Shown: in pieces, positions 1 through 6,920 of the stretch
Layout of the letters: every line of letters begins with the position of its first letter
How positions within the stretch are numbered: the first letter of the stretch is position 1
Source of the DNA: DASPWW01 sp035461345
Lineage (GTDB): Bacteria > Actinomycetota > Thermoleophilia > Solirubrobacterales > 70-9
DNA: 18,102 nucleotides
Direction of reading: 5' to 3'
NCBI GenBank assembly: GCA_035461345.1
Contig: DATHVJ010000054.1
Coordinates: forward strand, 1 to 18,102
Translations under genes and position numbers: made by a program
The notes under the pieces: generated by a model
What the model saw: only the letters and a program-made list of their open reading frames with translations
Database searches by the model: none
Told to the model about the DNA's origin: nothing

Positions 1-4
1 CGCG

Positions 5-1009
5 GTGAGCGCGAGAATGAGCGCCGTGCGCGCGATGGTGCTCGACGCTCCACGCACTCCTCTGCGGGAGGACGTGGTCGACGACCCCGAGCCCGGGCCG
101 GGGCAGGTGGTCGGGCAGGTGGCGGCGTGCGGAGTGTGCCGTACCGACCTCCACGTCGTCGACGGCGAGCTCCCGGACCCGAAGCTGCCGCTGATTCCCG
201 GCCACCAGGTCGTCGCCGAGGTGGTCTCGCGGGGCGAGGGGGCGGATCGATTCGGAGATGGCGACAGGATCGGGATCCCGTGGCTGGGGTGGGCGTGCGG
301 GGAGTGCCGCTACTGCCGCAGCGGACGCGAGAACCTCTGTGACCGCGCGCGGTTCACCGGGTACCAGCTCGACGGTGGCTACGCGGAGCAGGTGGTCGCG
401 GACGAGCGATTCTGCGTCCCGCTGCCCGGCGGCTATCCCGACCTGCAGGCGGCGCCGCTGCTGTGCGCCGGGCTGATCGGGTACCGCGCCCTGGGGATGA
501 CCGGCGAAGCGGAGCGGCTGGGCCTGTACGGGTTCGGGGCCTCGGCCCACATCGTCTGCCAGGTGGCGGTCCACCAGGGTCGCCGGGTGTTCGCGTTCAC
601 CCGCTCCGGCGATGCCGAGACGCAAGCGTTCGCCGCAGAGCTGGGAGCGGAGTGGGCGGGCGAATCGGGGGAGCATCCCCCGGAGGAGCTCGACGGGGCG
701 ATCGTCTTCGCTCCGGTGGGCGCACTCGTGCCCGAGGCGCTGCGGGCGACCGCCAAGGGCGCGGCCGTGGTGTGCGCGGGAATCCACATGAGCGACATCC
801 CCGCGTTCCCGTACGAGATCCTGTGGGGCGAGCGCTCGGTGCGATCGGTCGCCAACCTCACGCGTCGCGACGGCGCCGAGTTCATGGCGATTGCGCCCGA
901 GGTGCCCGTGAGAACCGAGGTGACCGAGTACGCGCTCGCCGACGCAAACCAGGCGCTCTCGGATCTGAGGCAGGGCCGGTTTCGCGGCGCGGCGGTCCTG
1001 GTGCCGTAG
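5..1009 (+). CDS. Zinc-dependent alcohol dehydrogenase (MDR superfamily)
   Basis: Probably oxidises an alcohol or reduces an aldehyde with NAD(P)(H), in the cytoplasm. Residues are numbered from the GTG at 5. The N-terminal GroES-like domain has the catalytic-zinc motif CGVCRTDLH (Cys45) and GHQ (His67, with Gln68 where most relatives have Glu). A four-cysteine structural zinc lobe follows (Cys98, 101, 104, 112), and Cys154 is the likely third catalytic ligand. The Rossmann fold shows GFGASA at about 176-181. At 334 aa it is close to the usual length. The start is uncertain: GTG at 5, ATG at 17 and GTG at 26 are all possible, and the frame is open to the window edge. The 9-base gap to the cupin suggests co-transcription. 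The family is clear; the substrate cannot be read from sequence. Confidence 0.9.
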   Translation: MSARMSAVRAMVLDAPRTPLREDVVDDPEPGPGQVVGQVAACGVCRTDLHVVDGELPDPKLPLIPGHQVVAEVVSRGEGADRFGDGDRIGIPWLGWACGECRYCRSGRENLCDRARFTGYQLDGGYAEQVVADERFCVPLPGGYPDLQAAPLLCAGLIGYRALGMTGEAERLGLYGFGASAHIVCQVAVHQGRRVFAFTRSGDAETQAFAAELGAEWAGESGEHPPEELDGAIVFAPVGALVPEALRATAKGAAVVCAGIHMSDIPAFPYEILWGERSVRSVANLTRRDGAEFMAIAPEVPVRTEVTEYALADANQALSDLRQGRFRGAAVLVP

Positions 1010-1018
1010 GGTTCGGGC

Positions 1019-1426
1019 ATGGCCGACGTCACCGTCAAGCGGCTAGACGAATTCGAGGCCGTGTTCGGAGGCGGCTTGCGACGCGTACGGGCGGGGCTGG
1101 GGCTGACCTCGTTCGGCGTTCAGGTGATCGAGCTCCCACCGAACTTCACCCACTACCCACAGCACGACCACACGCACGACGAGCAGGAGGAGATGTACGT
1201 CGTCCTCGCGGGGCGCGCGACCCTGCTGGTCGGCAGTGAGGAGCACGTGCTCGAGCCGGAGGTGTTCGTCCGCATCGGGCCGGGCGAGAAGCGCAAGTTC
1301 GTCACCTCCGACGAAGGCGTGCGGATCCTCGCGATCGGCGGGGTCCCGGGCCGGGTCTACGAGCCGCCGGAGTTCACCGAGGAGGGGGCGACGCCTCCTC
1401 CGATCCCGACCAAGCCGGCGAGCTAG
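1019..1426 (+). CDS. Small cupin-domain protein
   Basis: A 135-residue single-domain cupin of unknown substrate. Cupin motif 1 is visible as HDHTHDEQEEMYVVLAG: an HxH pair, following acidic residues and the turn glycine, typical metal ligands. Motif 2 is recognisable as RIGPGEKRKF, but the usual histidine of PxGxxH is replaced by basic residues, so the metal site may be incomplete or the protein may bind rather than catalyse. The C-terminus is a proline-rich tail without obvious fold. It starts at ATG 1019, nine bases after the dehydrogenase stop, and probably shares its transcript. It converges on the F420 operon, with only 13 bases between the two stop codons. Confidence 0.85.
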   Translation: MADVTVKRLDEFEAVFGGGLRRVRAGLGLTSFGVQVIELPPNFTHYPQHDHTHDEQEEMYVVLAGRATLLVGSEEHVLEPEVFVRIGPGEKRKFVTSDEGVRILAIGGVPGRVYEPPEFTEEGATPPPIPTKPAS

Positions 1427-1439
1427 AGCCCTCGCGCCC

Positions 1440-2183
1440 CTACCGGAACAGGTCCTCGGCGGAAGGCCGCTGAAGCGCGGCTGCGCCGGCGCCGTCCGAC
1501 TCGGTGACGCGGTCGCCGAGCCCGCGCACGATCGCTGCGGGCACCCCTGCGTCCTTGCCCCGTACCAGGCTCGCGGCGGCCGCGACCTCGTCGGCGGTGG
1601 CGATCACGGTCGCGGCGAGCTCGCGCCCGGACCGGTCCGCCCGACCGCGCCAGTCCTCGAGCGGCGCCAGGCCCGCGCAGCCGATCGCTACGTCCGCCTG
1701 GCCCAGCCGCCACGGCCGCCCGAAGCTGTCCGAGATCACGACCCCGGGAGCGTGTCCGGCCAACGCCCGGATCTCGGCCCGGATCGCCCGCGCCGAGGCG
1801 TCGGGATCGGCCGGGAGCAGCGTCACCCGGCCCTCCGTGGGGACGTTCGACGCGTCGATACCGGCGTTGGCGCAGATCCACCCGCTCTCGGTCTCGGTGA
1901 TCAGGACGCCGTCCTGCGCCCGGATCACCGCCCGACTCTCGTCGAGCACCGCCTGGACGAGGGCAGGATCCTTGTCCAGCGCCGCGGCGAGCTCGCGAGC
2001 GCGCTCGCCGGGCCGGATGTCGGCGAGCCGCCGTGTGCGGCCCTCCGCCTTTGACACCGCCTTCTGGGACACGACGACGACGTCGCCCAGCTCGATCGCC
2101 GCGGCCTCCGCGAGCACCGCCCCGATGGCGTCGCCGGCCCGGATCTCGGGAAGCCTCCCGATCGGGATCACCTCGACGCTCAT
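1440..2183 (-). CDS. cofE: Coenzyme F420:L-glutamate ligase, stand-alone CofE type
   Basis: Adds L-glutamate residues to F420-0 using GTP, the last step in making the F420 tail. The 247-residue product has the family signatures in order: VVVSQKAVSKAEGR at 36-49, ETESGWICANAGIDASNV at 97-114 and SDSFGRPWRLGQADVAIG at 151-168. It is the length of archaeal CofE and ends after this domain. The FMN-binding C-terminal half present in mycobacterial FbiB is absent. A longer open frame continues upstream in the same phase, but it only reads through cofC in another frame. The ATG at 2183 overlaps the cofC stop by four bases (ATGA), indicating translational coupling. Last gene of the npdG-cofD-cofC-cofE operon. 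Confidence 0.95.
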   Translation of the reverse strand: MSVEVIPIGRLPEIRAGDAIGAVLAEAAAIELGDVVVVSQKAVSKAEGRTRRLADIRPGERARELAAALDKDPALVQAVLDESRAVIRAQDGVLITETESGWICANAGIDASNVPTEGRVTLLPADPDASARAIRAEIRALAGHAPGVVISDSFGRPWRLGQADVAIGCAGLAPLEDWRGRADRSGRELAATVIATADEVAAAASLVRGKDAGVPAAIVRGLGDRVTESDGAGAAALQRPSAEDLFR

Positions 2184-2842
2184 CCCGCCGCTCCCGAGAC
2201 GAGATCGCGAAGCGCGCCCGCCGTGTGCGGTGCGCGGTCCGGTCGCTCGCGCAGCAGCCCGGCGACGGTCGCCAGGTCGGCGGCGGTGTCGACGTCGGGC
2301 GCGAGCGACTCCAGCGGCTCGACGCGGACCTCGACGCCCGCCGATCGCGCGAGTCGCTCGTGGCGATCGCGGCTGCCCTCGCCGAAGGCGGGCTCGATCG
2401 CTTCGGGCGGCGCCAGCAGGAGCGCGTTCGTCCCGGTGCCGTGGCGGTCGGGGACGACCGCGACCCCGCGCCGGGGCAGGCGCGCGAACGCGGCGTCGAG
2501 CTCGGCCGGGTCGAGCAGGGGGCAGTCCCCGGGCAACAGTGCGGCTACCTCCACGCCGAGCTCGAGCGCGCGCGCGATGCCGAGCTGCGCCGCCCGCGAG
2601 TGCCCGCTGTCGGTGGCGTCTTCGATCACCTCCGCGTCGCGTGCGCGCGCCGCCCGGGCGGCGGCCGGCTCGCCGGTGACGACGATCACCCGATCGAGCC
2701 CGCGGCTTGCCTCGGCGGCGTCGAGCACGTCGTCGAGCATCGCCCCGGCGAGGCACACCCGGGCCTCCGGCTCCAGCTCCGCCGCGAGACGCTGCTTCGC
2801 GGCGCCGAAGCGCTTCACGGGGATGATCGCCGCCGCGCGCAC
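2180..2842 (-). CDS. cofC: Phospholactate/phosphoenolpyruvate guanylyltransferase (CofC/FbiD)
   Basis: Activates a three-carbon phospho-acid with GTP to give the unstable guanylyl donor used by CofD. In mycobacteria the FbiD homologue uses phosphoenolpyruvate; the archaeal enzyme was first described with 2-phospho-L-lactate. Which one applies here cannot be read from sequence. The 220-residue product has the nucleotidyltransferase N-terminus IIPVKRFGAAKQRL, the acidic LPGDCPLLDP motif and PDRHGTGTNALLL, all family hallmarks. The start is GTG at 2842, three bases after the cofD stop. The end overlaps cofE by four bases. Together these show tight operon packing and probable stoichiometric expression. 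Confidence 0.93.
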   Translation of the reverse strand: MRAAAIIPVKRFGAAKQRLAAELEPEARVCLAGAMLDDVLDAAEASRGLDRVIVVTGEPAAARAARARDAEVIEDATDSGHSRAAQLGIARALELGVEVAALLPGDCPLLDPAELDAAFARLPRRGVAVVPDRHGTGTNALLLAPPEAIEPAFGEGSRDRHERLARSAGVEVRVEPLESLAPDVDTAADLATVAGLLRERPDRAPHTAGALRDLVSGAAG

Positions 2843-2845
2843 CGC

Positions 2846-3778
2846 TCAGCGACCGCGCAGGCCCGCGGCGAACTCAAGCGTGCGCTCGGCGACGAGGCGG
2901 CGGGCGGCGGCGTCGTCCATCAGCGTCGGGATCGCGAGCGAGGCGGGGCGGTCGGGCGGCGGATCCGGGTCGGAGGCGTCGACCACGATCCCGTCGAGCA
3001 GCTCGCCGTACGTCGCGACGATGCCCGCGGCGGACGGATCAACCCCGACCGCCCTCATGAACGGCTCCGTCGGCCCCTTGATCGCGCGCCCGGCGACGAA
3101 CGGGCTGACGGCGACGACCGGCGCGCTGCTCGCCGCGATCGCGTCCCTGATCCCGGCAACCGCGAGGATCGGCCCGATGCTGATGACCGGGTTGGAGGGC
3201 CCGATCACGATTGCGTCCGCGGTCGCGATCGCCGCGAGCACCTCGGGCGTCGGTTCGGCCTCCCTGACGCCGGCGAGCTCGACTTCCTCGATCGGCGGCT
3301 CGGCCCGGTCGAGGATCAGGTACTCCTGGAGCGCCCGCCAGCCCGCCGGCGTTCGCACCCGCGTGCGCACGGGATCGTCCGACATCGGCAGCACCCGAGC
3401 CGCAATCCCGAGCCCCGACACGATCTGGGCCTGCGCTTCGGTCAGCCGCGCTCCCTGATCGAGCATCTGGCGGCGGCGCAGGCACGTCGCCAGGTCTCGG
3501 TCGGTGAGCCGGAACCAGTCCGGCGCGCCGAGCTGCACCAGGCGCTCGAACACGGTCGAGGTGTCGCCGCGGATGCCCCATCCGCGCTCGGGGTCGATCT
3601 CGCCGTCGAGCCAGTACGTGATCAGGTCGGGGTCGGGTGAGACGTGGACCCCGAGCGCCTCGACGTCGTCGCCGTTGTTGGCGATCACGCCGAGATCTGA
3701 GCCGACGATGTCCTGGAGGCCGGCCGCGAGCTTCGCCCCGCCGGTCCCTCCAGCCAGCACGGCGATCCTCATGGCCAT
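2846..3778 (-). CDS. cofD: 2-phospho-L-lactate/enolpyruvyl transferase (CofD/FbiA)
   Basis: Transfers the phospholactyl or enolpyruvyl-phospho moiety from the CofC product to the deazaflavin Fo, giving F420-0 or dehydro-F420-0. The 310-residue product is full length. It begins with the glycine-rich loop VLAGGTGGAK (residues 7-16), followed by NNGDD (34-38) and SPDPDLITYWLDGEID, the Fo/GDP-binding core of the family. IVIGPSNPVISIGPIL and the conserved KGPTEPFM segment lie in the C-terminal half. Two in-frame ATGs, at 3778 and 3772, are possible starts; the second puts the protein start at MRIAVLAGG, closer to many relatives. It lies three bases after npdG and three bases before cofC. Confidence 0.95.
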   Translation of the reverse strand: MAMRIAVLAGGTGGAKLAAGLQDIVGSDLGVIANNGDDVEALGVHVSPDPDLITYWLDGEIDPERGWGIRGDTSTVFERLVQLGAPDWFRLTDRDLATCLRRRQMLDQGARLTEAQAQIVSGLGIAARVLPMSDDPVRTRVRTPAGWRALQEYLILDRAEPPIEEVELAGVREAEPTPEVLAAIATADAIVIGPSNPVISIGPILAVAGIRDAIAASSAPVVAVSPFVAGRAIKGPTEPFMRAVGVDPSAAGIVATYGELLDGIVVDASDPDPPPDRPASLAIPTLMDDAAARRLVAERTLEFAAGLRGR

Positions 3779-3781
3779 GCC

Positions 3782-4468
3782 CTACCCCCAGTGGTCGTCG
3801 TCGGGAAGCCCCGTGACGCGGATCCCGGCGTGTGCCTTGTAGCGGGCGTTGATCGAGATCAGCAACGGGGTGAGCTGCTCGGAGATCCGCGCCATCTCCA
3901 GCGGTCCCGCGTTGACCGCGCGCAGGCCCTCGATCCGCTGGACCAGCTCCGCGACCCGTGCCTTGTCGGCCTTTCGGTCACCGCACACGAGAACGTCCTC
4001 GTCGAGCGCGGCGCCGAGGTCCGTGAGCACCGGGGCGCTGACCGACTGCAGCGCGGAGACGACCGTGACCCCGTCGGGGACCATCTCCTGCGCCTGCTGC
4101 GCGGCCGAGCCCTGCCACACGCCCACCGACCGCGTCGCCCTGCCGCTGATCGCGGCGGCGAGGGGCACGGTGCAGTCGACGAGAAGCTGTCCCGGATCCA
4201 GCACCTCGCGGAGGTTGTTGAGCGTCTCGGACTGGGCTCGGAACGGAACCGTGAGGAAGACGATCGGGCCCCGGCGTGTGGCCTCGTCGTTGGGAAGGCC
4301 CTCGACCGCGGCTTCCGGGAGCTCCGCCCGGACGCGCTCGGCCGCCTCGGTCGCGCGCTCGGGCTTGCGCGACCCGATGACCACCGGGGTTCCCTGCCGC
4401 GCCCACCGCAGCGCCAGCCCGTACCCGAGCGCTCCGGTGCCGCCGATGATCGGTACGGGCTCATGCAT
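3782..4468 (-). CDS. npdG: NADPH-dependent F420 reductase (F420:NADPH oxidoreductase)
   Basis: Moves hydride between NADPH and F420, supplying reduced F420 to F420-dependent enzymes or draining it. The 228-residue product starts with a Rossmann motif, IIGGTGALGYGLALRWA (residues 7-23). It then has VVIGSRKPERA, where Ser33, Arg34 and Lys35 are positioned to bind the NADPH 2'-phosphate. VFLTVPF, VDCTVPL and the C-terminal helices with NARYKAHAGIRVTGLP are typical of the Fno family. It is the first gene of the F420 operon. The start at 4468 faces an AT-richer 90-base stretch that presumably holds the operon promoter, though I could not assign clear -10/-35 boxes. Co-location with cofC, cofD and cofE makes the call firm. 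Confidence 0.94.
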   Translation of the reverse strand: MHEPVPIIGGTGALGYGLALRWARQGTPVVIGSRKPERATEAAERVRAELPEAAVEGLPNDEATRRGPIVFLTVPFRAQSETLNNLREVLDPGQLLVDCTVPLAAAISGRATRSVGVWQGSAAQQAQEMVPDGVTVVSALQSVSAPVLTDLGAALDEDVLVCGDRKADKARVAELVQRIEGLRAVNAGPLEMARISEQLTPLLISINARYKAHAGIRVTGLPDDDHWG

Positions 4469-4574
4469 GGGCGAATCAAATCAGTCAGCGGGGGCTCGAG
4501 TACAACACAACACCGCACCGCAGGAGCAGAGCACGCCGCGCGATTTGTTCTGATTAGCTGCCCGGCCGATGAGG

Positions 4575-4739
4575 CTAGTGCCCCGTCAACCAATGGCGCC
4601 CCGTTCTGGCGGCTGCAAGCCGTCACCTGACTGCGTCCTCGGTCGGCCGCATAGCGCTGCTATGCGGCCTCCCTGCGTCCTTGCCATGCTCGGCTTTCGC
4701 TCGCCAGAAGCGGACCGCCATTGATGGACGGGGCACTAG
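4575..4739. mobile_element. 165-bp near-palindromic MITE-like element
   Basis: The ends at 4575-4611 and 4702-4739 are inverted repeats matching at 33 of 37 aligned positions with one gap. They begin CTAGTGCCCCGTC on one side and end GACGGGGCACTAG on the other. A perfect 11-bp stem with a 3-base loop sits at 4645-4669, and both structures are centred on the same base (4657), so the whole segment can fold as one long hairpin. The dinucleotide TA lies just outside GTGCCCC at both ends, which would fit a TA target duplication of the IS630/Tc1-mariner type, but TA is self-complementary and so proves little. No transposase frame is present. The right arm contains the start codon of the downstream SDR gene. 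It could instead be a genome-specific palindromic repeat or a regulatory palindrome. Confidence 0.65.
4645..4669. repeat. Perfect 11-bp stem-loop at the element centre
   Basis: GGCCGCATAGC, a GCT loop, then GCTATGCGGCC. It is flanked by two direct copies of CTGCGTCCT (4631-4639 and 4673-4681). An inverted 10-base copy, AGGACGCAGT, lies at 4741-4750, just beyond the right end of the element. There is no T-run, so an intrinsic terminator is unlikely, although the hairpin could act on transcripts in either direction. Confidence 0.8.
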
Positions 4740-5464
4740 AAGGACGCAGTGCGCTCGTCACCGGCGGCGCGAAGGGAATCGGCGCCGCGATCGCGCGCCG
4801 GCTGGCCGCCGAGGGCGGCCGGGTCACGATCGGAGATGTCGACACCGACGGCGCGGAGCGGGTGGCGGCAGAGATCGGCGCGACCGCCGTCCGCCTCGAC
4901 GTCACCGATCCCGGCTCCGCCGCCGCGGCCGTCGAGGGCGCGGGCGGCGTCGACGTCCTGGTCAACAACGCCGGCATGGACGAGTTCGCGTTCTTCACCG
5001 ACACCGACCCCGGCCTGTGGGAGCGCGTGCTCGCAGTCAACCTGAAGGGGGTGCTCGCGTGCACGCACGCGGTGCTCCCCGGCATGCAGCAGACCGGCTA
5101 CGGCCGGATCGTCAACATCGCCTCGGAGGCGGGGCGCGTGGGATCGAAGGGCTCCGCCGTGTACTCGGCGGCCAAGGGCGGGGTGATCGCGTTCACGAAG
5201 ACGATCGCCCGCGAGAACGCCCGCTTCGGGATCACCGCCAACGCGATCGCCCCCGGGCCGATCGACACCCCGCTGCTGCGGCGCGCTCGGGAGCTGGGCG
5301 AGCTCGGGGAGCGCGCGATCGAGACGATGAAGGGCGCCACTCAGCTGCGCCGGCTGGGGCAACCCGAGGAGGTGGCCGCGGCGGTCGCCTTCCTTGCCTC
5401 CGACGACGCCGCATATGTCACCGGCGAGACGCTCGGCGTCTCCGGCGGCCTGGGGATGGTCTAG
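4724..5464 (+). CDS. SDR-family dehydrogenase, BadH-like
   Basis: Classical short-chain dehydrogenase/reductase of 246 residues. It has the cofactor motif TGGAKGIG (13-20), Asp38 at the end of beta-2 (favouring NAD over NADP), NNAG (81-84) and the catalytic set Asn106, Ser134, Tyr147, Lys151. The stretch NNAGMDEFAFF, the HAVLPGM segment, GRIVNIASEAGRVGS and the C-terminal GVSGGL resemble, from memory, BadH (2-hydroxycyclohexanecarboxyl-CoA dehydrogenase) and related acyl-CoA-acting SDRs. That function is inferred. The only usable starts, ATG 4724 and TTG 4721, lie inside the right arm of the palindromic element, and no Shine-Dalgarno sequence precedes them. The stop lies three bases before the thioesterase start, so the two genes are probably one operon. 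Confidence 0.88.
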   Translation: MDGALEGRSALVTGGAKGIGAAIARRLAAEGGRVTIGDVDTDGAERVAAEIGATAVRLDVTDPGSAAAAVEGAGGVDVLVNNAGMDEFAFFTDTDPGLWERVLAVNLKGVLACTHAVLPGMQQTGYGRIVNIASEAGRVGSKGSAVYSAAKGGVIAFTKTIARENARFGITANAIAPGPIDTPLLRRARELGELGERAIETMKGATQLRRLGQPEEVAAAVAFLASDDAAYVTGETLGVSGGLGMV

Positions 5465-5467
5465 CTG

Positions 5468-5848
5468 GTGCCGCTCGAGCCCGGGATCGAGCGCCTCGAC
5501 GAGTTCGTGGTCGAGGACCGCCTGCTGACCGACGTCGGCGGCTCGATCGGCGTCAGGGTCCTGTCGACCCCGGGGATGATCGGGATGATGGAGCGCTGCG
5601 CCGCGATCCTGTCGCTCGAGAACCTTCCCGAGGGCAAGGCGACGGTCGGGTTCGAGGTGTGCGTGAAGCACGTCGCCGCGGTTCCCGAGGGCGCCGAGTG
5701 CACGGTTCGCGCCCGTCTCGGCGAGGTCGTCGACGGGCGCAAGCTGCGGTTCGACGTAGAGGTGACCGAGGGCGAGCGGACGATCGGGGTCGGCACGCAC
5801 GAGCGCCGCGTGATCGAGGTCGGCGCGGTGGGAGACGTCAAGGCATAG
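5468..5848 (+). CDS. FlK-like hotdog thioesterase
   Basis: A 126-residue single hotdog domain that probably hydrolyses an acyl-CoA. Numbered from the GTG start, Thr34, Glu42 and His68 stand at the same mutual spacing (8 and 34 residues) as the catalytic Thr42, Glu50 and His76 of the fluoroacetyl-CoA thioesterase FlK. The surrounding STPGMIGMMERCA and VKHVAAVPEG segments fit that family. The rest (VGFEVCVKHVAAVPEG, VRARLGEV, FDVEV, GVGTHERRVI) is the usual beta-sheet core. GTG at 5468 is chosen because it lies three bases after the SDR stop and gives a full-length domain. The substrate is unknown; fluoroacetate resistance itself should not be assumed, since this fold is common among general acyl-CoA thioesterases. 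Confidence 0.82.
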   Translation: MPLEPGIERLDEFVVEDRLLTDVGGSIGVRVLSTPGMIGMMERCAAILSLENLPEGKATVGFEVCVKHVAAVPEGAECTVRARLGEVVDGRKLRFDVEVTEGERTIGVGTHERRVIEVGAVGDVKA

Positions 5849-5885
5849 CCGGCCGCGTACTCCGCTTCGCGTCCGCCGCGGCCGG
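5849..5885 (+). terminator. Terminator-like hairpin after the thioesterase gene
   Basis: CCGGCCGCG at 5849-5857 pairs perfectly with CGCGGCCGG at 5877-5885 across a 19-base loop, starting on the first base after the stop codon. There is no T-tract downstream, so this would be a hairpin-only terminator or an mRNA 3'-end stabiliser. It separates the SDR-thioesterase pair from HMG-CoA lyase. Confidence 0.5.
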
Positions 5886-5913
5886 GTCCCCGAAGATTGC
5901 GATCCTTTGACGT

Positions 5914-6831
5914 ATGACCGGGTCGCCAACTGAGGTGCGGATCCGCGAGGTCGGTCCGCGGGACGGGTTCCAAAACGAGCCCGACGTGATCGCCACCGAC
6001 GACAAGCTGCGGCTGATCGAGCTGCTGGCGGGTTCCGGCCTGCGCCGGCTCGAGGTGACCTCGTTCGTCCGCGCCGACGTCGTCCCCCAGCTCGCCGACG
6101 CGGAGGAGGTGCTGCGCCGGGTGGAGCGCCACGAGGGGGTCTCGTACTCGGTGCTGATCCCGAACGAGCGTGGACTGGAGCGGGCGCTTGCGCTGCGCGA
6201 CCGATTCGACGAGGTGAACCTGTTCCTGTCGGCGAGCGAGACCCACAACCGGCGCAACGTCAACCGCTCGATTGCCGAGTCCCTCGAGGGGCTGCGGCGG
6301 ACGATCGATCGCGCCCGTGCCGAGGGGCTGCGTTGCGAAGGCGTGATCTCGGTCTCTTTCGGCTGCCCGTACGAGGGCGAGGTCCCGCCCGAGCGCGTAG
6401 TCGAGATCGCGGAGAGCCTCGCCGAGGCGGGGTGCGAGGAGGTTGGATTCGGCGACACCACCGGGATGGCGAACCCGCGCCAGGTGGGCGAGTTCTTCAC
6501 ACTCGCCACTGAGCGTCTCCCGAGCGTCGAGCTGACGGCGCACTTCCACAACACGCGCGGGCAGGGCCTGGCGAACGTGCTCGCGGCGCTCTCCGCCGGG
6601 GTCGAGTCGTTCGAGTCCTCGTTCGGGGAGTTGGGCGGCTGCCCCGTGCCCCCGGGATCGACGGGCAACATCTCGACGGAGGACCTGGTCTCGATGCTGC
6701 ACGAGATGGGGATCGAGACCGGGATCGACCTCGAGGCCCTGATAGCGGCCTCGCGCGCTGCCCAGGACCTGCTCCGGCGTCCGCTCGGCGCCCACGTTCT
6801 CCGCGCGGGCCCGGTCGAGTGGCGCAAGTAG
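5914..6831 (+). CDS. Hydroxymethylglutaryl-CoA lyase
   Basis: Cleaves 3-hydroxy-3-methylglutaryl-CoA to acetoacetate and acetyl-CoA, the last step of leucine catabolism. The 305-residue TIM-barrel protein is full length. GPRDGFQNE (14-22) carries the catalytic Arg and the metal-binding Asp. VTSFV, FGDTTGMANP (179-188) and the metal ligands His210 and His212 in HFHNTRG follow. The flexible loop GGCPVPPGSTGN (241-252) holds the catalytic Cys243. These separate it from citramalate and isopropylmalate synthases, which are longer. ATG 5914 has no clear Shine-Dalgarno upstream. The acetoacetate it forms could be re-activated by the acetoacetyl-CoA synthetase encoded at 11904-13931. Confidence 0.93.
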   Translation: MTGSPTEVRIREVGPRDGFQNEPDVIATDDKLRLIELLAGSGLRRLEVTSFVRADVVPQLADAEEVLRRVERHEGVSYSVLIPNERGLERALALRDRFDEVNLFLSASETHNRRNVNRSIAESLEGLRRTIDRARAEGLRCEGVISVSFGCPYEGEVPPERVVEIAESLAEAGCEEVGFGDTTGMANPRQVGEFFTLATERLPSVELTAHFHNTRGQGLANVLAALSAGVESFESSFGELGGCPVPPGSTGNISTEDLVSMLHEMGIETGIDLEALIAASRAAQDLLRRPLGAHVLRAGPVEWRK

Positions 6832-6841
6832 CCGTTTAGAC

Positions 6842-6889
6842 CGCCCCCGTAGCGGAAAGGCTTTGTGTTCACGCCTTACCGCAGGGGCG
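6842..6889 (+). promoter_or_regulatory. Long GC-rich stem-loop before the WS/DGAT gene
   Basis: An outer stem CGCCCC/GGGGCG (6842-6847 with 6884-6889) and an inner stem GCGGAAAGGC/GCCTTACCGC (6852-6861 with 6873-6882, nine of ten paired) form one interrupted hairpin with an 11-base loop. It begins 10 bases after the HMG-CoA lyase stop and ends at the purine-rich ribosome-binding stretch of the next gene. It could be a terminator without a T-run, an mRNA processing site or a translational control element. Confidence 0.5.
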
Positions 6890-6920
6890 AGAGGAAATAG
6901 CGATGCGAGAGGGGGTTGTG

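Noticed and set aside
2184..2756. An upstream extension of the cofE frame, giving 438 residues and suggesting a fusion
   Set aside because: The added part is Arg/Ala/Gly-rich and reads cofC in the wrong frame. The CofE family begins at the ATG at 2183.
2033..3640. A 535-codon open frame on the plus strand
   Set aside because: It is antisense to cofC and cofD, with Arg/Asp-rich composition and no motif. The minus-strand genes have clear family signatures and operon spacing.
4631..4750. CTGCGTCCT copies as a CRISPR-like or iteron array
   Set aside because: Only two direct copies and one inverted copy, unevenly spaced and nine to ten bases long: too few and too short.
5468..5848. Calling the thioesterase a fluoroacetate-resistance gene
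   Set aside because: Catalytic spacing matches FlK, but many general hotdog thioesterases share it, and no organofluorine genes are nearby.
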